This document shows, piece by piece, positions 7,201-13,821 of a stretch of 16,132 nt of DNA (positions are counted from its first letter, which is position 1; each line of letters starts with the position of its first letter). This DNA comes from an uncultured Blautia sp. GTDB taxonomy: Bacteria > Bacillota > Clostridia > Lachnospirales > Lachnospiraceae. Where the stretch lies: the NCBI GenBank assembly GCA_934402155.1, contig CAKRTP010000036.1:1-16132 (forward strand). The letters are read 5' to 3'. The position numbers and the translations under genes are program-made. The notes beneath the pieces were generated by a model that searched no databases, was not told the origin of the DNA, and saw only the letters and a list, made by a program, of their open reading frames with translations.

Positions 7201-7814
7201 GGTTTTACTACTTTGGAAGCCTTTGCAAGAGTTTCTACAATATCATACATGTTTGTAACTTCTCCAACCTGAAGCTTGTCAGTCAGTCCATAATAATTCA
7301 GACAGGTTCCACATGTTTTGATCTCTACACCCTGTGCTTCCAGACTCTTGATGTCAGCAAGAGAGTCCGAACCCTCTGTAGTCAGAACTGCACCTCCATT
7401 ATAGAACAGAATCGTCTTCGGAAGTTTCTCAAGCTGTGTCACTGCAAAAATAAATCCTTTCATCAGAACTTTGCCCAGTTCATCATTTCCTCTTCCCATA
7501 ATTGCCGTATCTACTGCGATCACAAAATCACCTTTGACATCTGGAATACATTCTGCTACTTCTTCTGCCCCTTCAACCGGTTTCCGATCTTTTATACGAA
7601 TAATGACCTGAAACTCTCTGTCGGATTTTTTCTCAGAAAGTACTTCAGCGCCTGCATGTTTTCCCATTCTGGTAAGATTCTGCACTGCAGTTTCATTATC
7701 TACCAGCACTGTGATCTGGGCATCGCCCTGAACACTGTCCAGTACTTTTTTTGTCCTGACAACCGGAATCGGACACTGTTCTCCTCTTGCATCTACTGTA
7801 TATTTCTGTTCCAT
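7197..7814 (-). CDS. yedF: YedF-type sulfurtransferase-like protein (TusA + DsrE-like domains)
   Basis: A 205-aa two-domain protein of the selenium-metabolism YedF type. Residues 1-75 are a TusA/SirA domain with the CPxP motif at Cys14 (GEQCPIPVVR), the sulfur-relay cysteine of this family. Residues about 95-205 are a DsrE-like domain ending in a CGTC pair (Cys168, Cys171). The frame stays open to 7868, but the ATG at 7812-7814 follows GGAGG at 5 bases, and the upstream part overlaps the leader hairpin, so the shorter form is preferred. It heads a unit with DUF3343 (ATGA overlap) and a 75-aa protein. The family is genetically linked to selenium use; the exact reaction is not known. Confidence 0.93.
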   Translation of the reverse strand: MEQKYTVDARGEQCPIPVVRTKKVLDSVQGDAQITVLVDNETAVQNLTRMGKHAGAEVLSEKKSDREFQVIIRIKDRKPVEGAEEVAECIPDVKGDFVIAVDTAIMGRGNDELGKVLMKGFIFAVTQLEKLPKTILFYNGGAVLTTEGSDSLADIKSLEAQGVEIKTCGTCLNYYGLTDKLQVGEVTNMYDIVETLAKASKVVKP

Positions 7815-7839
7815 AAAAACCTCCATGATATTCCGGAAA

Positions 7840-7881
7840 TAAGTCCGGCGGATATTGTTGCTGTTCACTCCGCCTTACTTA
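7840..7881 (-). repeat. Leader hairpin of yedF, loop carrying the repeat core
   Basis: On the minus strand TAAGT-AA-GGCGGA pairs with TCCGCC-GG-ACTTA: 11 bp with a 2x2 internal loop and a 16-base terminal loop. Bases 7857-7872 read CGGAGTGAACAGCAAC on the minus strand, a diverged half of the element found in the csoR and purL leaders. The hairpin ends 15 bases before the ribosome binding site. There is no U tract. Confidence 0.75.
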
Positions 7882-7910
7882 TACTCTCTTCCTGTTTTTG
7901 TACTTGCTTT

Positions 7911-7939
7911 ATTGTACCAGACCTTTTCCTTTTTTGCAA
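7911..7939 (-). promoter_or_regulatory. Promoter of the yedF unit
   Basis: Minus-strand TTGCAA (7934-7939) and TACAAT (7911-7916) are 17 bases apart, a good sigma-A match. Transcription would start near 7904, giving a leader of about 90 bases that contains the 7840-7881 hairpin. Confidence 0.8.
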
Positions 7940-8022
7940 ATTTATCAGCCTTGCAACCCTGACTTTTCCCGCACCTGATATACCAAGAGTTTTATACTTT
8001 ATAAAAATTTTGTCGAAAAGAA

Positions 8023-8051
8023 TTGAACTTCTTCAAAGAATAGAGTATCAT
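8023..8051 (+). promoter_or_regulatory. Promoter of xpt
   Basis: TTGAAC (8023-8028) and TATCAT (8046-8051) are 17 bases apart. The leader is only about 40 bases. An inverted repeat TTGAA-CTTC-TTCAA (8023-8036) overlaps the -35 and could be an operator. Confidence 0.7.
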
Positions 8052-8098
8052 TAATATAATTTTACAAAAAACGAGAATTTAGTCAAAGGAGATAAAAC

Positions 8099-8671
8099 AT
8101 GCAGCTTTTAAAAGACCGTATACTAAAAGACGGAATTGTAAAACCAGGGAATATTCTGAAAGTAGACAGCTTTCTGAATCACCAGATGGATATTGACCTT
8201 ATCAATGAGATCGGAAAAGAATTTAAACGACGTTTTGCTGACTGTCCGATCACCAAAATTCTTACAATCGAGGCATCTGGTATCGGAATCGCATGTATCG
8301 CAGCACAGTATTTTAATGTACCTGTTATCTTTGCCAAGAAAGCCCAGAGTCTGAATCTGGATGGAGAAATGTACTGTTCTAAAGTAGAATCCTTTACCCA
8401 CAAAAAAGTTTATGATGTTATCTTATCCAAAAAATTCCTCGGACCAGAAGATCATGTACTCCTGATCGATGATTTTCTTGCCAACGGATGTGCACTGCTT
8501 GGTCTGATCGACATCGTCAGGGAATCCGGAGCAACTCTGGAAGGTGCCGGAATTGTAATTGAAAAAGGCTTCCAGAATGGCGGAGAAAAGATCCGTGACA
8601 TGGGTGTACGTCTGGAATCACTTGCAATCATCGATTCCATGACTGATGATTCTCTGACATTCCGTGACTGA
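8099..8671 (+). CDS. xpt: Xanthine phosphoribosyltransferase
   Basis: A purine-salvage enzyme converting xanthine plus PRPP to XMP in the cytoplasm. The 190-aa length matches the Bacillus Xpt family. The N-terminus [29 protein letters not shown] is typical. The PRPP-binding loop [14 protein letters not shown] is at 120-133, and the [10 protein letters not shown] segment (80-89) lies in the purine-site region. ATG follows AAAGGAG at 7 bases. Unlike Bacillus there is no purine riboswitch upstream and no permease gene downstream; it is a single-gene unit ending at the terminator shared with the lipoprotein gene. Confidence 0.97.
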   Translation: MQLLKDRILKDGIVKPGNILKVDSFLNHQMDIDLINEIGKEFKRRFADCPITKILTIEASGIGIACIAAQYFNVPVIFAKKAQSLNLDGEMYCSKVESFTHKKVYDVILSKKFLGPEDHVLLIDDFLANGCALLGLIDIVRESGATLEGAGIVIEKGFQNGGEKIRDMGVRLESLAIIDSMTDDSLTFRD

Positions 8672-8752
8672 TATCCTTTAGATCAGACTCAGACAAAATC
8701 CGGTATATGATTCTGATCAGCCTGTGGGAAATTTCAATCTCAGCGAAAAAAC

Positions 8753-8791
8753 TACAGCCATAACAGGAGACATATCTCTGTTATGGCTGTA
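8753..8791. terminator. Bidirectional terminator between xpt and the lipoprotein gene
   Basis: TACAGCCATAACAG (8753-8766) pairs perfectly with CTGTTATGGCTGTA (8778-8791), with AGA/TCT inside. T-rich sequence follows on the plus strand (AATTTATATTTTTATTTTTT), and TTTTTT follows on the minus strand. It serves both convergent genes. Confidence 0.93.
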
Positions 8792-8801
8792 ATTTATATT
8801 T

Positions 8802-10226
8802 TTATTTTTTTGTGGTTTTTTCTTCATCTGCTGAAGATTTCTCTGTCAGCTCTGCCTTTTCTGTCGGGGTCGGTGTTTCCTTTGCTGCCTCTGTCGGAAC
8901 AACTGTCGGCTCTGCTGCTGCAGAAGGAGTGACCGTCTCAGGGATCGGAGTCTCTGTCGGATCCGGTTCTACTTCCCTTTCTGAATAATATCCATTATCG
9001 ATCAGTATCTCATAATTATCTCTGTCGATCAGCTGCGGCTCGCAGAGATATGTGCCTATGATCTTTATGCCATTATCATACTGTTCGTAGTCGTTTACCT
9101 CCGGATCATCTTCTCCATGAAGATATACGTTTACCATTTCTTCACATTGATCTGCAAGTTCCCGCGAATCCATGAATACGCTAAATGCCTGTGTGCCTGC
9201 GGCAATCCGCTTTACTGCATCTTCCTTGCAGCCATTTCCTGTAATGACCGGCCAGATATCTGTTCCGGGAACGACCCCTGCTTCCTGAAGTGCTTCCTGA
9301 ACTGCACCTGCCGCATCATCAAATCCAGTACAGATGATATCCGGTGCCCCTCCATCCGGATAAAAACCTTCCAGGATCTCTGCTGCTCTTGACTTCGCTG
9401 TAGTTTTGCTCCATCTCAGGATACCTGTATCATCAAAAGAAAGTTTTCCTGATTTACATACCAGAGTCCCGTCATCCAGATATTCCTGAAGTATTTCCAT
9501 CAGTCCATTGTACAAAAACAGTGCCTGCGTGTCATCCAGTGAGCCCATAAAGAACTCTATACTTCTGGATTCCTTTGCCTCACGTACTTTGTCCAGTTTC
9601 TCCATATCTACGATGTGTTTTCCGATCATCTGTCCAATCTGACGCCCGCCAAAAGTGACATAATATTTGACTGCATTTGTATTCATGATCAGATCATCAT
9701 AAGAAAATACCGGGATTTCTGCCTCCTTCACAGTTTCAAGGACACTCCCAAGTCCATAAGGGTCTACCGGTGCAATAACAAATGCCGAAACCTCCTCTGC
9801 CGTCAGTTCCTGAATCTGTGAAACCTGTCTGGAAACATCATTCTGTGCATACTCTATCACCGGCTCATATCCGTCATCTTCCAGCGCACTTTTGAATGTC
9901 TCTGCATCTCTGATCCATTTTTCCTCATTTGGAAGAAGAACTGCTATCTTTTCTTTTTGTGCAGTCTCTGCAGGTGAAGTTTCCTCCTCTTCTCCTGACT
10001 CTGACTGATCTGTACCTTCAGAAGATTTCTTTTCTTTATCTGCATCGTTTTTTTTGTCAGGTGTCGGAGTTTCTGTCAGTTCTTTTTCGGATTCACCTGC
10101 TCCTTCTTTTTCTGTCTGAGCACTTTCACTGGCAGCCTCCGTCGCTTTGTTTTGCTTTCCGCAGCCGCCCAGTACAGACGTAGTCAGAAAAACACCTAAT
10201 AAAATATATGCTGTCTTTTTTTTCAT
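8802..10226 (-). CDS. Sugar-binding-protein-like lipoprotein (periplasmic binding protein type 1)
   Basis: A 474-aa secreted lipoprotein. The signal peptide MKKKTAYILLGVFLTTSVLGGC ends in lipobox LGGC with Cys22, so it is membrane-anchored outside the cell. A linker rich in Glu, Ser, Lys and Thr (about 23-90) leads to a type-1 binding-protein fold (93 to about 415) resembling XylF/ChvE monosaccharide-binding proteins: KIAVLLPNEEKWIRDAE, FVIAPVDP, PVFSYDDLI, CTGFDDAAGAVQEAL. The tail (about 418-474) is Pro/Thr/Glu rich and low-complexity, probably wall-spanning. The upstream in-frame ATG would lose the signal peptide; the chosen ATG follows AAAGGAA. The start is one base after the stop of the upstream regulator, so translation is coupled. 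No ABC permease or ATPase is nearby, so it may sense rather than import a ligand. Confidence 0.88.
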   Translation of the reverse strand: MKKKTAYILLGVFLTTSVLGGCGKQNKATEAASESAQTEKEGAGESEKELTETPTPDKKNDADKEKKSSEGTDQSESGEEEETSPAETAQKEKIAVLLPNEEKWIRDAETFKSALEDDGYEPVIEYAQNDVSRQVSQIQELTAEEVSAFVIAPVDPYGLGSVLETVKEAEIPVFSYDDLIMNTNAVKYYVTFGGRQIGQMIGKHIVDMEKLDKVREAKESRSIEFFMGSLDDTQALFLYNGLMEILQEYLDDGTLVCKSGKLSFDDTGILRWSKTTAKSRAAEILEGFYPDGGAPDIICTGFDDAAGAVQEALQEAGVVPGTDIWPVITGNGCKEDAVKRIAAGTQAFSVFMDSRELADQCEEMVNVYLHGEDDPEVNDYEQYDNGIKIIGTYLCEPQLIDRDNYEILIDNGYYSEREVEPDPTETPIPETVTPSAAAEPTVVPTEAAKETPTPTEKAELTEKSSADEEKTTKK

Positions 10227-10227
10227 G

Positions 10228-10839
10228 TTAAATTCCTTTATATTCCTTTGCAAGAAGTTTAAGATAATCTCTGTATGCCGCTGCCGTCTTTTTGGGTTTA
10301 ACGATTGTGACATCTCTGCCCATTGCAGTCAGCCATCCAAAAAACTGTGGACCTGAAATACAGGGTACTGTAACAGACAGATCTCCGGAATCTTTACTCT
10401 TATAGACTCCATAAGAGCCAAAATATTCCCGAACTTCTTTTTCTCTGGCTTCCCGGCACAAAAGTTTCATACTTTTTTCTGTATCCTGGATCTCATTCTC
10501 ATCCAGAACAAATTGCTTCACCAGTATTTCTCTTACAACAGGCTCTGCTTTCTCTCTGACCGGCAGATCTACAGACTTTGGTGCTGTTTCTTTTTTTTCT
10601 TCAGCCGTCTGACCGGCAATATAGTATCCGCCCGGCTTTCCACGTTTGTATTTTATATCCAGTCCAAACTCTCTCAGAGCATCCAGATCATCATAAATGC
10701 TTTTACGCTCTGCATTGATTCCGTATTCTGTCAGTTTCTCGAGGATCTCCTGCATAGTTACCGCACAGTTCTCCCCTGTCTCGCACAGCATATGTTCCAG
10801 AACCAGTATTTTTGCTTTCTGATTACGTGATTTCGCCAT
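10228..10839 (-). CDS. HTH regulator of the WYL family, apparently lacking the WYL domain
   Basis: A 203-aa DNA-binding protein. Residues 1-75 form a winged HTH of the DeoR/WYL-regulator type (VTMQEILEKLTEYG, then ERKSIYDDLDALREFG, wing KRGKPGGYYIAG). A charged linker follows (about 76-100). Residues about 105-200 resemble the C-terminal WCX domain (VTVPCISGPQFFGWLTAMGRDVTIVKP). The canonical WYL core seems absent, since full-length members are about 300-330 aa. The start ATG at 10837 follows AAGGGGAT at 6 bases; the longer frame from 10881 has no such site. Its stop TAA is one base from the lipoprotein start, so the two form one unit. Ligand and targets are unknown. Confidence 0.85.
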   Translation of the reverse strand: MAKSRNQKAKILVLEHMLCETGENCAVTMQEILEKLTEYGINAERKSIYDDLDALREFGLDIKYKRGKPGGYYIAGQTAEEKKETAPKSVDLPVREKAEPVVREILVKQFVLDENEIQDTEKSMKLLCREAREKEVREYFGSYGVYKSKDSGDLSVTVPCISGPQFFGWLTAMGRDVTIVKPKKTAAAYRDYLKLLAKEYKGI

Positions 10840-10884
10840 TTTTATCCCCTTGTCTGCTCTTTTATGTTTTGTCATTTGCAAAAA

Positions 10885-10919
10885 GAAGGTGTCAAAAGCA
10901 TTTGGCTCTCAGCACCTCC
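10885..10919 (-). other. Candidate leader attenuator hairpin before the regulator gene
   Basis: Minus-strand GGAGGTG (10913-10919) can pair with CACCTTC (10885-10891), with an inner CAAA/TTTG pairing. Five T follow after one base (10880-10884). It lies between the promoter and the regulator start, so it could end transcription early. The stem is only 7 bp with a wide interior, so this is tentative. Confidence 0.3.
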
Positions 10920-10937
10920 GTGACCTTTTATATTTGA

Positions 10938-10966
10938 ATTATATCCTTACCATATTTTGAATGCAA
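10938..10966 (-). promoter_or_regulatory. Promoter of the regulator-lipoprotein unit
   Basis: Minus-strand TTGCAT (10961-10966) and perfect TATAAT (10938-10943) are 17 bases apart, just after the gatD stop. No terminator is visible between gatD and this promoter. Confidence 0.75.
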
Positions 10967-10969
10967 GCA

Positions 10970-11689
10970 TTATTTAAGGAATCTGCTGCAGATATAATCA
11001 TTCGCTTCTTTCTCCTGACTGTCATCAAGCGGCAAAAGCTCTGTCTGTTCTCCATATTTTTTCTGCAGTGCATGTAAGATCAGCCAGTCTGCAAGCTGCG
11101 GATTTTTTGGAAGAAGTGGTCCATGAAGATAAGTTCCAATCACATTTTTGTATACAATGCCCTCATATCCCGACTTTCCATCGTTTCCTGCACCATAGAG
11201 AACCTTACCCAGCGGTTTATTGTTGTTAATACAGGTTCTCCCTCCGTGGTTCTCAAATCCGACAACCGGCATCTCAAACAGATCACTCTGAAGGACAATA
11301 TTACTGATCAAACGTCCTTCTCCCTGCTCCGTATACATGTCTACGAGTTCCAGACCTTTGATCATTCCCTGATCTGTCTTATAATAATTGCCCAGCAGCT
11401 GATAGCCCCCGCAGATTGCAATGACTACCCCGTTATCCTCCACATATGCCTTGAAGTCTTTCTGAATCTCTTTCAGTTTCTCACAGACAAGCATCTGTTC
11501 TCTGTCAGAACCACCTCCCAGAAGTACAATATCCAGCCTGGAAAAATCAATCTTATCATCAATCTCATATGCGATCGTTTCTGCCTCAATCCCTCTCCAC
11601 TGGCATCTCTTCATCAGACACTGAATGTTTCCTCTGTCACCATAAAGATTCAGGAGATCCGGATATAAATGTCCTATCGTCAGTTTCAT
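10970..11689 (-). CDS. gatD: GatD, glutaminase subunit of lipid II isoglutaminyl synthase
   Basis: A 239-aa class I glutamine amidotransferase of the CobB/CobQ type. With MurT it turns the D-glutamate of the lipid II stem peptide into D-isoglutamine; GatD releases the ammonia. Nucleophile Cys93 lies in AICGGYQLLG and catalytic His189 in TYLHGPLLP, close to Cys94/His189 of S. aureus GatD. Arg126 in GEGRLISN fits the glutamine-binding arginine. The start ATG overlaps the murT stop as ATGA, so the two subunits are translationally coupled. The length is standard. CobQ/cobyric acid synthase is excluded by small size and the MurT partner. Confidence 0.95.
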   Translation of the reverse strand: MKLTIGHLYPDLLNLYGDRGNIQCLMKRCQWRGIEAETIAYEIDDKIDFSRLDIVLLGGGSDREQMLVCEKLKEIQKDFKAYVEDNGVVIAICGGYQLLGNYYKTDQGMIKGLELVDMYTEQGEGRLISNIVLQSDLFEMPVVGFENHGGRTCINNNKPLGKVLYGAGNDGKSGYEGIVYKNVIGTYLHGPLLPKNPQLADWLILHALQKKYGEQTELLPLDDSQEKEANDYICSRFLK

Positions 11690-13023
11690 TTCTGTTCTCC
11701 CTCCAGCTTCTTCAGTATATTTCTGGTACTGAACAATGCCGTATAATTAACCAGCACATACAGATTTCCAGTTCCATCCTCTACACGACTTCGGATGGCC
11801 TTCTCAACATCTGCTTCCAGCATAGATGGAATATCTACATATTTCAGTCGAAGCCGCATGTCCTGACAGCGGATCCCACTGACCGTGACAGAACGGATGC
11901 TTTCTTCTCTGAATCTGTCAAAATCAACATCCCAGAGCCAGGAAATATCGATTCCATCCTGTGCATTGTCATTAATGGCGATGATCACATCCTTTGGCTC
12001 GCTGTCCTGCATCACTGCAGAAATATTCTGATTAAAACCTGCCGGATTTTTTGCAAGATTCAGTGTTACACTGGTTCCCCTGATACGAAACTGCTCCATG
12101 CGGCCGTTTTCCGGATTAAATTTCTTAAGCATATTCTGAAAATGCTCTGCCTTAAATCCTGCTGTGCGAAGTCCCGCATAAGCCGCCAGAATATTGTATA
12201 CATTATAAAATCCTTTATAATTTGCAACAATTTTTCTGTTTTCCACGCAAAAAGAAAGCTGATCTCCGACCTGTACATCAGAAGCATCATATTTCGGTAC
12301 CGGCCTCTGAAAACCACATTTCGGACATTTGTAATCGCCAAGCTGGCTGTAATGATAAAAACTGTACTGCAGCCTCTCTCCACAGCGTTTGCAGAAACGA
12401 CCTTCACGGATCTCATTTGTCTTATTCTGCATGACCGGTTTGCTGATTCCATAATAAATGCAGGAATTTCCGCTGTCCATTGCAAGATATGCAGACAAAG
12501 CATCGTCTCCGTTCACTACAAGTTTCATCTTTGGCACTTTACGGATCATTTCTTCAAGAATATTCATTGTGATATCAATCTCTCCATAACGATCAAGCTG
12601 ATCACGGAAAAGATTCGTCATCACCATATAATCTGGTCTGATCTGTGGAAAAATATATCTCGTAGATGCTTCATCCACCTCGATACAGGCATAATCAGCC
12701 CTGATATGTCCATTCAGCCCTGCGTTCAGCACGAATGCTGCCACAACGCCATTAAGCATATTAGATCCCGTATGATTGCAGATCACCTTCTGTCCCTCTG
12801 CCTCCAGTGCTGCACAGAGCATATTGTTCGTCGTTGTCTTACCATTGGTACCGCATACTACAAAAATATCCTTTGTAACCTCTGCTGCCAGTTCCTTTAA
12901 TACGGGCGGATATATTTTGAGGGCGATCTTACCCGCCCAGGTAACGCCCTGACGACCCATCTTCTTGCAGGCAAACCCAGTTGCTTTGGCAGCCCATACT
13001 GCCAGTATTCTTCTAATATTCAT
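11686..13023 (-). CDS. murT: MurT, Mur-ligase-like subunit of lipid II isoglutaminyl synthase
   Basis: A 445-aa cytoplasmic Mur ligase family protein. The ATP-binding loop GTNGKTTT is at 58-65. A four-cysteine zinc ribbon (Cys211, 214, 233, 236) is inserted in the middle domain, as known for MurT. The C-terminal DUF1727 region holds the signature IAINDNAQDGIDISWLWD (349-366); an Asp here (probably D352) completes the catalytic triad with GatD in S. aureus. MurT activates the D-Glu carboxylate of lipid II for amidation, which aids peptidoglycan cross-linking. ATG follows AAAAGGAATG. Promoter upstream, gatD overlapping downstream. Confidence 0.96.
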   Translation of the reverse strand: MNIRRILAVWAAKATGFACKKMGRQGVTWAGKIALKIYPPVLKELAAEVTKDIFVVCGTNGKTTTNNMLCAALEAEGQKVICNHTGSNMLNGVVAAFVLNAGLNGHIRADYACIEVDEASTRYIFPQIRPDYMVMTNLFRDQLDRYGEIDITMNILEEMIRKVPKMKLVVNGDDALSAYLAMDSGNSCIYYGISKPVMQNKTNEIREGRFCKRCGERLQYSFYHYSQLGDYKCPKCGFQRPVPKYDASDVQVGDQLSFCVENRKIVANYKGFYNVYNILAAYAGLRTAGFKAEHFQNMLKKFNPENGRMEQFRIRGTSVTLNLAKNPAGFNQNISAVMQDSEPKDVIIAINDNAQDGIDISWLWDVDFDRFREESIRSVTVSGIRCQDMRLRLKYVDIPSMLEADVEKAIRSRVEDGTGNLYVLVNYTALFSTRNILKKLEGEQK

Positions 13024-13062
13024 GTGTTCATTCCTTTTTATTTTACTTTGTGGCTCTTACTG

Positions 13063-13091
13063 ATTTTACGACACTTTTTCCAATTTATCAA
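13063..13091 (-). promoter_or_regulatory. Promoter of murT-gatD
   Basis: Minus-strand TTGATA (13086-13091) and TAAAAT (13063-13068) are 17 bases apart, a strong sigma-A match. The leader is about 35 bases and shows no regulatory structure. Confidence 0.82.
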
Positions 13092-13141
13092 CCGTCTTCG
13101 AAAAGTAAACACGGCTTTGCCATATTTCATAGAAATAAAGT

Positions 13142-13176
13142 AAAAAAAGAGAAGACATCCCTGTGGATATCTTCTC
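13142..13176 (-). terminator. Terminator of the ribosomal alpha operon
   Basis: Minus-strand GAGAAGATATCC pairs with GGATGTCTTCTC (13149-13176; one mismatch, 4-base loop). Seven T follow (13142-13148). It begins 15 bases after the rplQ stop. Confidence 0.95.
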
Positions 13177-13190
13177 CTGGTATCTGTCAA

Positions 13191-13727
13191 TTATACTAAC
13201 TCGATCAGAACTTCCATTGCTGCGTCACCTTTACGCGGTCCGATCTTAACGATTCTTGTGTAACCACCGTTACGTCCAACGTATTTAGGTGCGATTTCAT
13301 CGAACATCATTTTGCACATGTCGATATCTTTAGTGTTTTTCTTCTTTCCAGCAACTTTAGTCGGAACTTCTTTTACCGGATAGAATACTTTAGCCATCTG
13401 ACGACGAGCGTGCAGTCTGGATGGAGCATCTTTAGTAATTTCTTTCTGAACTTCGTCATATACGGTAACTTTCTTTCCGTCTACAACTTCTTTTACTCTC
13501 TTACCATCAGCATCTTTGCGAGCAACTTTTGCAGTTACAGTAACTGTCTCAAAGTTATCTTTCTCGCGAACTGCCATAGCGATAAGACCTTCGGCGATCT
13601 TGCGAATTTCTTTAGCCTTAGCTTCTGTGGTAACGATTTTTCCGTGATACAGAAGATTAGTTACCTGGTTTCTTAACAGAGCTTTTCTCTGATCAGAAGT
13701 TCTGCTTAATTTTCTATATTTTGCCAT
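13191..13727 (-). CDS. rplQ: 50S ribosomal protein L17, enlarged form
   Basis: A large-subunit protein near the peptide exit tunnel. Residues 1-55 (MAKYRKLSRTSDQRKALLRN) and 137-178 (MFDEIAPKYVGRNGGYTRIV) match the conserved ends of L17. The protein is 178 aa against about 120-127 in E. coli and Bacillus. The extra residues fall between about 57 and 136, a Lys/Val-rich charged stretch. I believe related Lachnospiraceae share such an enlargement. The frame is open to 13796, but the ATG at 13725-13727 follows GGAGG at 8 bases and gives the standard N-terminus. It is last in the operon, 94 bases after rpoA. Confidence 0.97.
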   Translation of the reverse strand: MAKYRKLSRTSDQRKALLRNQVTNLLYHGKIVTTEAKAKEIRKIAEGLIAMAVREKDNFETVTVTAKVARKDADGKRVKEVVDGKKVTVYDEVQKEITKDAPSRLHARRQMAKVFYPVKEVPTKVAGKKKNTKDIDMCKMMFDEIAPKYVGRNGGYTRIVKIGPRKGDAAMEVLIELV

Positions 13728-13744
13728 GTTATTTTCCTCCATCT

Positions 13745-13802
13745 GCGGGACATTTATACACGCTTGTTCGGTCTTACTGTATAAATGCTTAGGCATCCCC
13801 GC
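13745..13802 (-). other. Long inverted repeat in the rpoA-rplQ gap
   Basis: CATTTATAC (13751-13759) pairs exactly with GTATAAATG (13779-13787). Outside them GCGGG (13745-13749) pairs with CCCGC (13798-13802), with an asymmetric internal bulge. The loop is 19 bases. No U tract follows, so it is not a simple terminator. It sits just before the rplQ ribosome binding site. Confidence 0.75.
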
Positions 13803-13821
13803 TCATATTAATAAGAATTGC

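Noticed and set aside
7815..7868. Longer yedF start (GTG at 7866-7868)
   Set aside because: It has no ribosome binding site and would translate the leader hairpin. The ATG at 7812-7814 follows GGAGG and gives the standard TusA N-terminus.
8011..8082. PurR-box-like sites upstream of xpt
   Set aside because: Partial matches to the Bacillus PurBox (around GTCGAAAAG and AACGAGAAT) miss several conserved positions, including the CCGAAC core.
10227..10313. Longer start for the lipoprotein gene
   Set aside because: It would bury the signal peptide 29 residues inside and overlap the upstream gene. The ATG at 10224-10226 gives a clean lipoprotein signal.
11569..12900. 443-codon plus-strand frame opposite murT
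   Set aside because: Antisense to conserved murT, no start signal, atypical Cys/Ile/His-rich composition. It is a shadow frame.
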